A stretch of DNA of 64,000 nt from Microbacterium sp. zg-B96 (GTDB taxonomy: Bacteria; Actinomycetota; Actinomycetes; Actinomycetales; Microbacteriaceae). Position numbers and translations under genes: made by a program. Of the stretch, positions 1 to 6,778 are shown one piece after another. The notes below the pieces were generated by a model that made no database searches, was not told the DNA's origin, and saw only the letters and a program-made list of their open reading frames with translations. The stretch spans positions 2,542,001-2,606,000 of the forward strand of contig NZ_CP126738.1 of the NCBI RefSeq assembly GCF_030246865.1, read 5' to 3'. Position 1 is the stretch's first letter; each line of letters begins with the position of its first letter.

Positions 1-158
1 TTCGCGACCAAGGTCGTCGGATCAGCGTATGCGGCATTGGCTCGATCGTTCGATGACCGCACCCACATCGCATCGTCGGGAGACAGCAGCGCGGAATTGA
101 CGAGGCCGTTCGCGAGAGCGAACACGCCGGGGAACCGACCGCTCCGGCTCGGGACCAT
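1..158 (-). CDS. Hypothetical protein, 3' part cut by window edge
   Basis: An open minus-strand frame starts at ATG 158 (or in-frame GTG 173) and runs off the left edge. The visible N-terminus contains FPGVFALANGLVNSALLSPD followed by an N-D-x-x-N-A-A-Y-x-D-P segment. That style recalls small uncharacterised actinobacterial proteins, but I cannot name the family. No strong ribosome binding site precedes either start. The plus strand is also open from base 1 to a TGA at 163-165, but its translation looks less protein-like. Confidence 0.4.
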   Translation of the reverse strand, partial: MVPSRSGRFPGVFALANGLVNSALLSPDDAMWVRSSNDRANAAYADPTTLVA

Positions 159-258
159 GCTCTGATATCGCACGAATTCACGCACAAGCCGAACCTAGTG
201 CGGTCAGGTCTAAACGCTGAGGCTTGCCCGGCCCCTTTCCTGCACCCATCCGCTCTCC

Positions 259-264
259 TAGCCT
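259..264 (+). promoter_or_regulatory. -10 box TAGCCT, leaderless start of response regulator
   Basis: TAGCCT fits the actinobacterial TANNNT -10 and ends 6 nt before ATG 271, so transcription should begin at or next to the start codon. No Shine-Dalgarno sequence precedes the ATG, which agrees with a leaderless mRNA. Confidence 0.5.
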
Positions 265-270
265 GGCCGG

Positions 271-930
271 ATGGACCAGAAGCCTCGACTGCTCTATGTC
301 GAGGATGAATCGGAGATCGCCTCGATCGTCAACGAAGTGCTCGCCGATGAGTACGACATCGACCACGCGACCACGGGCGAAGAGGGCCTGCGCCTCGCGC
401 TCGGCCGCCGCTACGACGTGATGGTCATCGACCGGCGCCTGCCCGGCATGTCGGGAGTCGACCTGCTCGAAGCGGTGCGAACCGCCCGCATCGCCACCCC
501 GGCGATCATGCTCACGGCGCTCGGCGCCGTCGACGACAAGGTGAGCGGATTGGATGCCGGCGCCGACGACTACCTCGTGAAGCCCTTCGACTTCGCCGAA
601 CTGCGCGCCCGGCTCCGAGCGCTGCGCCGCGGCCGCGGCGCCGGAGATCGCCGCGAGATCGGCGACTGGGTGTTCACCCCGGCCAGCCAGGCGCTGTATT
701 CGCCGTCCGACGGCCGCATCGCGCTGACGCAGGCCGAAACCGAGCTGCTGGAACTGCTCACCTCGAGCCCCGAGCACGTGTTCTCCCGCGACGAGATCAT
801 CGCGAGCGTCTTCCCCGGCGGATCCGCGGCCACCGTCGACACCTACGTCCACTACATCCGGCGCAAGTCCACGCCCGAGATCATCGACACCGTCCGCGCC
901 CGCGGCTACCGCGCCGGGACACCGCGATGA
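271..930 (+). CDS. OmpR/PhoB-family response regulator
   Basis: This is a 219-residue DNA-binding response regulator. The receiver domain covers roughly residues 5-115. It has the acidic pair E11/D12, phospho-acceptor D54 in VIDRRLPGMSG, T82 and K104 in LVKPFDF. A winged-helix trans_reg_C domain follows (about 130-215), ending in the typical T-V-R-A-R-G-Y-R motif. The gene overlaps the downstream histidine kinase by 4 bp (ATGA), so the pair is translationally coupled. A TAGCCT -10 ends 6 nt before the ATG. The signal sensed is unknown. A likely target is the CTTGGAA repeat promoter at 2000-2033. Confidence 0.93.
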   Translation: MDQKPRLLYVEDESEIASIVNEVLADEYDIDHATTGEEGLRLALGRRYDVMVIDRRLPGMSGVDLLEAVRTARIATPAIMLTALGAVDDKVSGLDAGADDYLVKPFDFAELRARLRALRRGRGAGDRREIGDWVFTPASQALYSPSDGRIALTQAETELLELLTSSPEHVFSRDEIIASVFPGGSAATVDTYVHYIRRKSTPEIIDTVRARGYRAGTPR

Positions 931-1970
931 GTGAGCAGACGGATGCCGCCATCGCCGCGGACCAGCGGCGGGTGGAGCGCGCCGCACTGCGCGCGGGCCT
1001 GTGGGTGGCGCTGGCATCCGCCGCGGTCGTCGGGCTGATCACGGCGGTGACGGTGACCGTGATGATCGTCGCCTCGCGCCCTGAGCGCCGGCCGCCGCGC
1101 GACGGCGACGGCGCGTTCGGTGACCTCGGTGACGGCGGTCCCCGAGCGCGCGTCATCGACCTCGACGACGTCGTGCCCCTCGCGATCGCCCTCGGTATCC
1201 TCGGCGTCATCGCCCTCGGTGTCATCGCCTGGTACGCCTCCAAACGCGCGGCGCAGCCGCTGGCCGAAGCCCTCCGCGTACAGCGGGCATTCGTCGCGGA
1301 CGCGAGCCACGAGCTGCGCACCCCGCTGACCACGCTCACCAGCCGCATTCAGCTGGCGCAGCATCGCGCCGAACGCGGCGGCGACGTCGACGCGGTGCTG
1401 GCCGACCTGCGCAGGGATGCTGCGGTGATGGATGCCGCATTGACCGACCTGCTCGTCAGCGCCGAGTCGGCGGGTGCTCGCGCCGGGGACGAGAGCGCGG
1501 TCGCGCCGGTGGCGGCGGCCGCCGCCGACGCCGCGGCGGTGATCGAGCCGCGTGCGGCCGAGCGAGGGGTTGCGATCGTCGTGGACGCGCCTGCCGAGCT
1601 CGAGGTCGGGGCCGACCGCGCCGCGCTCACCCGCGCGCTGATCGCCCTGATCGACAACGCGGTGCGGTACTCCCCCGCCGGATCCGCGGTGCGCGTGCAG
1701 GCGCGGCCGGCCGGGCGGCACGTGGCGATCCGCGTGATCGATCAGGGCACCGGCATCGCCGGCATCGCCCCCGACCGCCTGTTCGAGCGCTTCGCGCGAT
1801 CGACCGAGCCGAGCGGCCGGAGCGGATTCGGGCTGGGGCTCGCGCTGGTGCGCGACATCGCGACGCGCTTCGGCGGATCGATCGAGCTGGAGAGCACGTC
1901 GCCGCAGGGGACGGCGTTCCTGCTGACGCTGCCGGCGCGCGGCAGGCACGGCGCAGCCCGGGCTGACTGA
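927..1970 (+). CDS. Membrane sensor histidine kinase
   Basis: A 347-residue kinase partner of the preceding regulator. Two hydrophobic segments (about 25-48 and 83-103) flank a short extracytoplasmic loop of about 35 residues rich in R, G and D. The HisKA box DASHELRTPLT places the phosphorylated histidine at H128. The HATPase domain shows the N box around N244, DQGTGI at 272-277 and GFGLG at 300-304. The loop is too small for a classical sensor domain, so sensing is probably through the membrane or a partner such as the downstream anchored protein. ATGA overlap with the regulator. Confidence 0.92.
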   Translation: MSEQTDAAIAADQRRVERAALRAGLWVALASAAVVGLITAVTVTVMIVASRPERRPPRDGDGAFGDLGDGGPRARVIDLDDVVPLAIALGILGVIALGVIAWYASKRAAQPLAEALRVQRAFVADASHELRTPLTTLTSRIQLAQHRAERGGDVDAVLADLRRDAAVMDAALTDLLVSAESAGARAGDESAVAPVAAAAADAAAVIEPRAAERGVAIVVDAPAELEVGADRAALTRALIALIDNAVRYSPAGSAVRVQARPAGRHVAIRVIDQGTGIAGIAPDRLFERFARSTEPSGRSGFGLGLALVRDIATRFGGSIELESTSPQGTAFLLTLPARGRHGAARAD

Positions 1971-1999
1971 CAGTCCCCGATCACGATGCTATGAACTGG

Positions 2000-2033
2000 C
2001 TTGGACCGGCCGACTCTTGGAACCGTCTTGGAA
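2000..2033 (+). promoter_or_regulatory. Tandem CTTGGA(A/C) boxes, candidate response-regulator site
   Basis: Three direct heptamers lie at 2000-2006 (CTTGGAC), 2016-2022 (CTTGGAA) and 2027-2033 (CTTGGAA). The last two are 11 bp apart, one helical turn, as expected for tandem OmpR/PhoB-type dimers. They sit 22 bp upstream of the ATG at 2055, directly after the two-component pair. Regulation by that pair is inferred. Confidence 0.5.
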
Positions 2034-2054
2034 CGCGCGCGCGACAGTGTGGTC

Positions 2055-2633
2055 ATGCCTGAGAACACCAACCCCAACCAGAACAAGGAAGACCTGACCC
2101 CCGACCCCGCCGCGCACGCGACGCCTGCCGCGCACACGCCACCGCAGCCGACGCACCCGGCGCCGGGCGCGCACGCACCGGTCCCCCCGACCCCGTCGCA
2201 CCCACAGCAGCACGTGCACACCGAGCACGTCGCGTACGTTCCCACCGCGCCGGCCCAGGCCGAGACGACTCCGTTCCTGCACCGCACGTGGGTGCGGATC
2301 GTGGGAGCCATCCTGGCCGTGCTGCTTCTGCTCGGCATCGGCTTCAGCGCCGGCTTCGCCACGGCGGCAGCCGTCGGCGAGCTTTCCGATGGACCCGGCG
2401 ACTCGGAGATGTGGGACGACCGCGGCGACATGCCCGGTCGGCCCGGGGACTCGAGCGACTCCGACCGCGGCCCCTTCGGTGGCCCGCGGGGCGGCATGCC
2501 CGGTGACAACACCACGCCCGACGACGGCGAGTCCAACCAGGTAACGCCTGACGAGAACCAGCGGACGCCCCAGGACGACCAGTCCGACGTCCCGACCCCC
2601 GAGGTCACCCCGGACGCCCCGGCGACCTCCTGA
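2055..2633 (+). CDS. Membrane-anchored low-complexity acidic protein
   Basis: I chose ATG 2055 (MPENTNPNQN) over the upstream in-frame ATG 2001, because 2001 would put the CTTGGAA boxes inside the gene. The 192-residue product has a cytoplasmic Pro/His/Thr-rich tract (about 1-75) and one membrane helix near residues 80-105 (VRIVGAILAVLLLLGIGF). An external tail rich in Asp, Gly, Pro and Thr follows. No enzymatic motif is visible. Its position behind the kinase genes suggests a regulated envelope protein or accessory sensor, but the function is unknown. Confidence 0.75.
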   Translation: MPENTNPNQNKEDLTPDPAAHATPAAHTPPQPTHPAPGAHAPVPPTPSHPQQHVHTEHVAYVPTAPAQAETTPFLHRTWVRIVGAILAVLLLLGIGFSAGFATAAAVGELSDGPGDSEMWDDRGDMPGRPGDSSDSDRGPFGGPRGGMPGDNTTPDDGESNQVTPDENQRTPQDDQSDVPTPEVTPDAPATS

Positions 2634-2644
2634 CCCCTCACGAC

Positions 2645-2684
2645 CCGGCCGGCCGCCCCGCACGCAAACGAGGCGGCCGGCCGG
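2645..2684. terminator. GC-rich hairpin after the anchored protein gene
   Basis: Perfect 13-bp arms at 2645-2657 and 2672-2684 enclose a 14-nt loop, starting 11 bp after the stop codon at 2633. There is no U-run, as is common for terminators in GC-rich genomes. Confidence 0.6.
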
Positions 2685-2839
2685 ACCAGTTCATGCGGCG
2701 CGCAGCACCTTCGCCATCGCCTTGCCGCGGGCCAGCTCGTCCACGAGCGTGAAGATCCGGTGCACGCGCGTAAGCGTAATCCCGGTGGCCGGAGCGGAGA
2801 AGGGTTAGCGTTGCACCCACGTGCCGCCGAGGAGGAGAC

Positions 2840-3634
2840 GTGACCGCAGAAACCGGGAGCAGGCCCACCGTGTCGGTGGTGATCCCGGTGAAGGACGACG
2901 ACACCGAATTGCGGCGGTGCCTGCGCGCCCTCGCGCTGCAGACCCGCCTGCCCGATGAGATCGTCGTCGTCGACAACGGCTCCACCGATTCCTCGGCCGA
3001 GGTGGCGCGGGCTCTCGGTGCACACGTCGTGCGCTGCGACGAGCCCGGCATCCCGGCCGCCAGCGCCTGCGGCTACGACGTCGCGACGGGCGACTACATC
3101 CTGCGCCTCGACGCCGATTGCCGCCCCTCGCACACGTGGGTGCAGACGATGGCCGAGGCGCTCGAGCAACGTCCCGAAGTCGCCGCGTTCACCGGCGGCG
3201 CCCGGTTCATCGACGGCCCCCGCCGGCTGCGTCGGCCGCTGGCCGCCGTCTACCTCGGCGCTTATGCCGTGGTCACGGCGTCGGCGTTGGGCCACCTGCC
3301 CCTGTTCGGCTCCAACCTCGCCTTCCGCGCCTCCGCCTGGCGCGAGGTGCGCGATGGGGTCCACCGGCACGACCCTGAGGTGCACGACGATCTCGACCTG
3401 GCGTTCCACCTGGGCGACCGCCACCGCATCCGGTATCTCCGCCGCGCCGCGATGGGCATCTCGATGCGCCCCTTCGGCGACCGCGTCGGCTTCCGCCGCC
3501 GGGTGTGGCGTGGCGTGCACACCGTCACGGTGCACTGGCCCGAGGAGTTCCCGCCGGTGCGGTGGCAGAAACTCGCGATGCGCCGCGGACTGCACAGCCT
3601 GAACGTGCCGACCCCGAAACAGCGTGCCCGATGA
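2840..3634 (+). CDS. Family 2 glycosyltransferase
   Basis: 264 residues, GTG start behind GGAGGAG; a TAGCGT -10 lies at 2806-2811. The N-terminus has the GT-A fold features VSVVIPVKDD, VVDNGSTDSS (44-52) and a DAD metal/nucleotide site at 91-93 (RLDADCRPS). A later D-L-D-L-A-F motif could hold the acceptor. No membrane helix is obvious, so the enzyme is probably cytoplasmic or peripheral. The ATGA overlap with the EEP phosphodiesterase gene makes this the first gene of a coupled three-gene operon. Donor and acceptor cannot be told from sequence. Confidence 0.88.
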   Translation: MTAETGSRPTVSVVIPVKDDDTELRRCLRALALQTRLPDEIVVVDNGSTDSSAEVARALGAHVVRCDEPGIPAASACGYDVATGDYILRLDADCRPSHTWVQTMAEALEQRPEVAAFTGGARFIDGPRRLRRPLAAVYLGAYAVVTASALGHLPLFGSNLAFRASAWREVRDGVHRHDPEVHDDLDLAFHLGDRHRIRYLRRAAMGISMRPFGDRVGFRRRVWRGVHTVTVHWPEEFPPVRWQKLAMRRGLHSLNVPTPKQRAR

Positions 3635-4461
3635 CCCCGCTGATCGGCCCCACCGGCGCCCCCGACCTGCACGTGATGACCTTCAACGTCCGGCGGCGGT
3701 TGCCGGCGTTGGCCGCGCGGCCCGCCGACCGCTGGCGACTGCGCCGCCCGCGCGTGCAGGCCCTGCTGCGCGCCGAACGACCCACGCTCCTCGGCGTGCA
3801 GGAGACGCTGCCCGACCAGGCCGCAGCGATCAGCGACGCCCTCGGGGCGAGCTACCGCTTCATCGGTCACGGCCGACAGCCCGGCCCGCGCGGCGAGGCA
3901 TCCCCGCTGTTCTACGACACCGACCGGCTGGAGCTGCTGCAGTGGCGGCAGCAGGCGCTGTCCGACCGGCCCGATGAACCGGGCTCGGTCTCGTGGGGCA
4001 ACCTCCTCCCCCGCGTTCTCGTGCAGGCGACGTTCCGCGACCTGGCGACCTCCGCCGTCTTCCTCGCCGTCAACACGCACCTCGATGCGTTCTCCGCGCG
4101 GGCTCGGGTGCGCGCCGCGCAGGAGATCAGCGGGCTCGTCGCCGACCAGCCGTGGCCGGCGATCGTCACCGGTGACCTCAATGCCGGCCCCGATTCCGAG
4201 CCGGTCCGCGAACTGCTGTCCGGCGACACCCTCGTGGATGCCTGGACGGCGGCATCCGCCACCCTGACGCCGGAGTGGGGCACCTACGGCGGCTACCGCG
4301 ACCCCCGGCCCGGGCGCCGCATCGACTGGATCGCGGTGTCCCCCCGGATTGCGGTGCAAAGTGCCGGGATCAACGCGCAGTCCATCGACGGCGGCTGGCC
4401 GTCGGATCACCTGCCGGTGCAGGCGGTCGTGCGGATGCCGCAGCCGGAGGGCACCGCGTGA
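3631..4461 (+). CDS. Endonuclease/exonuclease/phosphatase (EEP) family protein
   Basis: 276 residues, starting at the ATG that overlaps the glycosyltransferase stop. The DNase I-like catalytic set is complete: N19 in TFNVR, E58 in GVQET, H150 in NTHLD, D182/N184 in TGDLNA, D232 in RIDWI and D259/H260 in SDHLPV. Family members hydrolyse nucleic-acid, phosphoinositide or sphingomyelin phosphodiesters. The size and absence of DNA-repair hallmarks, together with the glycosyltransferase and membrane-protein neighbours, make a lipid or sugar phosphodiester substrate plausible (inference). No signal peptide is seen. Confidence 0.88.
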   Translation: MTPLIGPTGAPDLHVMTFNVRRRLPALAARPADRWRLRRPRVQALLRAERPTLLGVQETLPDQAAAISDALGASYRFIGHGRQPGPRGEASPLFYDTDRLELLQWRQQALSDRPDEPGSVSWGNLLPRVLVQATFRDLATSAVFLAVNTHLDAFSARARVRAAQEISGLVADQPWPAIVTGDLNAGPDSEPVRELLSGDTLVDAWTAASATLTPEWGTYGGYRDPRPGRRIDWIAVSPRIAVQSAGINAQSIDGGWPSDHLPVQAVVRMPQPEGTA

Positions 4462-5036
4462 TCGAGAACTTCCTGCGGCGCCCCCGCGGCGTGGCCGAGT
4501 GGACGGCGGACGCGCTGCGCGTCGTGGCACTGCTCAGCGTCGTGGCGGCGGCGATCTGGAGCACCGCGACCGACGCCGGCATCCTGTCCCTGGCCCTGCC
4601 CGCCCTGCTCGTGCCGCGCTTTCTCGGCGTGCGCGCGGGGCCCGACATCGCGTACTGCGCGACGGTGCTGGTGGCGGCGTGGAGCAACGTGCTGGATCTG
4701 TACCGCACGATCCCCGGCTGGGACCTGGTCGCCCACTTCGTGTGCACCGGGTTGATCGCGGTGGTCGCCTACCTCGCACTGGCCCGCTTCTCGATCGTGA
4801 CCGCACCCCGCGACCCGGCGTTCCGCGCCCGCACAGCTTTCGTTCTCGTGACGGTGCTGGGGCTGGCCGCCAGCGCGGTGTGGGAGATGATCGAGTGGTT
4901 CGGCTACGCCTTCATCACCGACGCGATCTTCGTCACCTACCAGGACACGATCGGCGACATGGCCATCGGCAGCCTCGGCGCCGCCCTCGCGTCGACCCTG
5001 GTCGCGTACGTGCGGCTCGAGCGTCCCGACGCGTAG
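4458..5036 (+). CDS. Integral membrane protein, DUF2238/YjdF-like
   Basis: 192 residues, GTG start inside the EEP stop (GTGA overlap). About five to six hydrophobic helices are present. The C-terminal half carries WEMIEWFGYAF, then YQDTIGDMAIGSLGA, which resembles the conserved E-x-x-E-W and D-T-x-x-D-M pattern of DUF2238/YjdF membrane proteins. Function is unknown. Tight coupling to the glycosyltransferase and EEP genes suggests a shared envelope role. Confidence 0.65.
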   Translation: MIENFLRRPRGVAEWTADALRVVALLSVVAAAIWSTATDAGILSLALPALLVPRFLGVRAGPDIAYCATVLVAAWSNVLDLYRTIPGWDLVAHFVCTGLIAVVAYLALARFSIVTAPRDPAFRARTAFVLVTVLGLAASAVWEMIEWFGYAFITDAIFVTYQDTIGDMAIGSLGAALASTLVAYVRLERPDA

Positions 5037-5137
5037 TCGACTGCCACACCCGCCCCCCGCGCGCAAGGGCGGAGCGTGCGTGCGAACGCGGTGCTCTACT
5101 GGGTTTTCAGGTTCATGGAAGATCATGGGAGGCGATC

Positions 5138-5302
5138 ATGAGCACCGATCCGCACAACACTCAGGGCACACCCGACGGCGACGTCGAGGCCGACACCGCT
5201 TCGGGCGGCGCGCCCGAAGAGCCCGAATTGCCTGAGCTGCCCGATTTGCCCGACACCACCGACGAGAACGACCGTCCGGTCGACAACCCCTCGGGAGGAT
5301 GA
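5138..5302 (+). CDS. Small acidic Pro/Glu-rich peptide
   Basis: A 54-codon gene with a clear GGGAGG ribosome binding site 6 nt before the ATG. The product is highly acidic, with a PELPELPDLPD stretch in the middle and no hydrophobic segment, so it is probably disordered and cytoplasmic. Its stop overlaps the DUF2243 start (ATGA), showing that it is translated as the first gene of the DUF2243-CtaG unit. I do not recognise it. Confidence 0.7.
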   Translation: MSTDPHNTQGTPDGDVEADTASGGAPEEPELPELPDLPDTTDENDRPVDNPSGG

Positions 5303-5781
5303 GCGCGGCGTCACCGCGGGCGACTCGCTCCGCACAGAACCTGTGGTCCGGCGTGCTGTTCGGCGTCGGACTCGTCGCGTTCATCGATGAGGCCGTCTTC
5401 CACCAGCTGCTGCACTGGCACCACTTCTACGACCTCGGCACCCCGGCGCTGGGGCTCGTCTCGGATGGCGTCTTCCATGCGATCAGCTGGTTCGCGACGA
5501 TTGCGGGGCTGTTCCTGCTGGCCGACCTCCGCCGCCACGACGCGCTGCACTGGCGTCGGTGGATCGGCGGCGTGCTGCTGGGCACCGGTGTCTTCCAGCT
5601 GTACGACGGCACCGTGCATCACAAACTGCTCGGCATCCACCAAATCCGCTACGTCGAGGACGTGTTCGTCTACGACCTGGTGTGGAATCTGGTGGCCGTG
5701 GCGCTGATCGTCGCGGGGGTGGTGCTGACCTATCTCACCCGCCGCGCGGCCCTTGCCCGCGTCGAGACCACGGCGGAGTGA
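5299..5781 (+). CDS. DUF2243 membrane protein
   Basis: 160 residues with four predicted membrane helices. Conserved DUF2243 features are visible: GVGLVAFIDEAVFHQLLHWHHFYD near the N-terminus, SDGVFHAISW, and FQLYDGTVHHKLLGIHQIRY. The many paired histidines within or beside helices suggest metal or heme contact (inference). It starts in an ATGA overlap with the acidic peptide gene, and the CtaG gene follows after 4 bp. DUF2243 and CtaG often occur together, which points to a role in respiratory-chain or copper assembly. Confidence 0.88.
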   Translation: MSAASPRATRSAQNLWSGVLFGVGLVAFIDEAVFHQLLHWHHFYDLGTPALGLVSDGVFHAISWFATIAGLFLLADLRRHDALHWRRWIGGVLLGTGVFQLYDGTVHHKLLGIHQIRYVEDVFVYDLVWNLVAVALIVAGVVLTYLTRRAALARVETTAE

Positions 5782-5785
5782 GCGG

Positions 5786-6592
5786 ATGCCGGTGATGACG
5801 GATGCCGCGCACTCCCACGGCGGCGGGTTCTCGCTCGACCTCCTGGTGCTGGCTGTCGCTGCCGTCGCGATCGCGATGTACGTCGGCGGCGTCCTCGGCT
5901 CCCGCCGTCGCGGGCGGGACTGGCCGGTCTCGCGCACGATCCTGTGGTGCGCCGGTGTCGCTGCCGGCGCAGCCGCCGCCGCAGGTCCGCTCGCGGCCGC
6001 CGCCCACGAGAGCTTCACCGCTCACATGTGGGCACACCTGCTGGGCGGCATGATCGCGCCGCTCCTGCTGGTGCTCGCCGCCCCGGTGACGCTTGCGCTG
6101 CGTTCGCTCGAGGTCACTCCGGCCCGGCGGCTGTCACGGCTGCTGCGCAGCGCGCCCGCCCGGTTCGTCGCGCACCCCGTCACCGCCGCGGTGCTGAGCG
6201 CCGGCGGACTGTGGCTGATCTACCTCACACCGGTGTTCGACGCGATGCGCACGCAGCCGCTCGTGCATGTGCTGGTGCATGCCCACCTCGTGACGGCCGG
6301 GTGCCTGTTCCTCAGCGCCGTGATCGGACTCGACCCGCGGCCGCACGCGCCGAGCCGCGTGCTCACCGCGGTGGCGCTCATCGCGACGATCGCGGCCCAC
6401 GGCATCCTCGCGAAATACCTGTACGCGCACCCGCCCGCAGGTCTGGATCCTGTGGACGTGCGCGCGGGCGCGGAGTTGATGTACTACGCCGGGGCGTGGG
6501 TGGAGGCCGCCACCATCGTGATCTTCTGCGCCCAGTGGTACCGCTCCGCCGCCCCCGCGCGCCCCCGAGTGAGTATTCGCGCTGCCGAGTGA
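5786..6592 (+). CDS. ctaG: Cytochrome c oxidase assembly protein, CtaG (Caa3) family
   Basis: 268 residues with about seven membrane helices. It has the family's HMWAHLLGGMIAPLLLVLAAP, a helix ending in HVLVHAHLVTAGCLF, and a late YYAGAWVEA segment. CtaG proteins of the caa3 type support copper delivery to cytochrome c oxidase in the membrane. I chose ATG 5786 because it directly follows the DUF2243 stop. The last residues (PRVSIRAAE) are encoded by the first two copies of the 20-bp GAGTGAGTATTCGCG array, and the stop TGA lies inside the second copy. Confidence 0.88.
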   Translation: MPVMTDAAHSHGGGFSLDLLVLAVAAVAIAMYVGGVLGSRRRGRDWPVSRTILWCAGVAAGAAAAAGPLAAAAHESFTAHMWAHLLGGMIAPLLLVLAAPVTLALRSLEVTPARRLSRLLRSAPARFVAHPVTAAVLSAGGLWLIYLTPVFDAMRTQPLVHVLVHAHLVTAGCLFLSAVIGLDPRPHAPSRVLTAVALIATIAAHGILAKYLYAHPPAGLDPVDVRAGAELMYYAGAWVEAATIVIFCAQWYRSAAPARPRVSIRAAE

Positions 6593-6661
6593 GTATTCGC
6601 GCCGCCGAGTGAGTATTCGCGCCGCCGAGTGAGTATTCGCATCCTCGAGTGAGTATTCGCG
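6567..6661 (+). repeat. 20-bp-period array, five copies of GAGTGAGTATTCGCG
   Basis: The core occurs at 6567, 6587, 6607, 6627 and 6647, exactly 20 bp apart, with consensus unit CGCCGCCGAGTGAGTATTCG. It begins inside the end of ctaG and is oriented like that gene. Sister arrays lie at 15830-15884 and 23901-23955. Confidence 0.9.
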
Positions 6662-6688
6662 CGGACGCGGACGTGGATGCCGCGACGC

Positions 6689-6745
6689 TCAGGTGGCAGT
6701 TCGTGTCGCTTCAGCACGCGCGAAGCGACAACAACTGCCACCTGA
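6689..6745. repeat. Two-part hairpin element (TCAGGTGGCAGTT arms)
   Basis: Outer arms TCAGGTGGCAGTT (6689-6701) and its exact complement (6733-6745) enclose inner arms GTCGCTTC (6705-6712) and GAAGCGAC (6722-6729) around a 9-nt loop. It lies between convergent ctaG and the minus gene ending at 6779, so it may work as a bidirectional terminator. A related copy is at 36698-36756. Confidence 0.8.
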
Positions 6746-6778
6746 AGCGGCGGGCGGCGGGCAGGCAGACAGCCGGTG

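Noticed and set aside
1..165. Plus-strand open frame ending at TGA 163-165
   Set aside because: Its translation (RSFDDRTHIASSGDSS) looks random, while the minus strand gives a more protein-like N-terminus; kept only as an alternative.
1742..3595. 617-codon minus-strand frame
   Set aside because: Runs antisense through the kinase, the anchored protein and the glycosyltransferase, so it is a shadow frame.
6567..6661. Possible CRISPR array from regular repeats
   Set aside because: The 20-bp period leaves only 5-bp spacers, far too short, and no cas gene is present.
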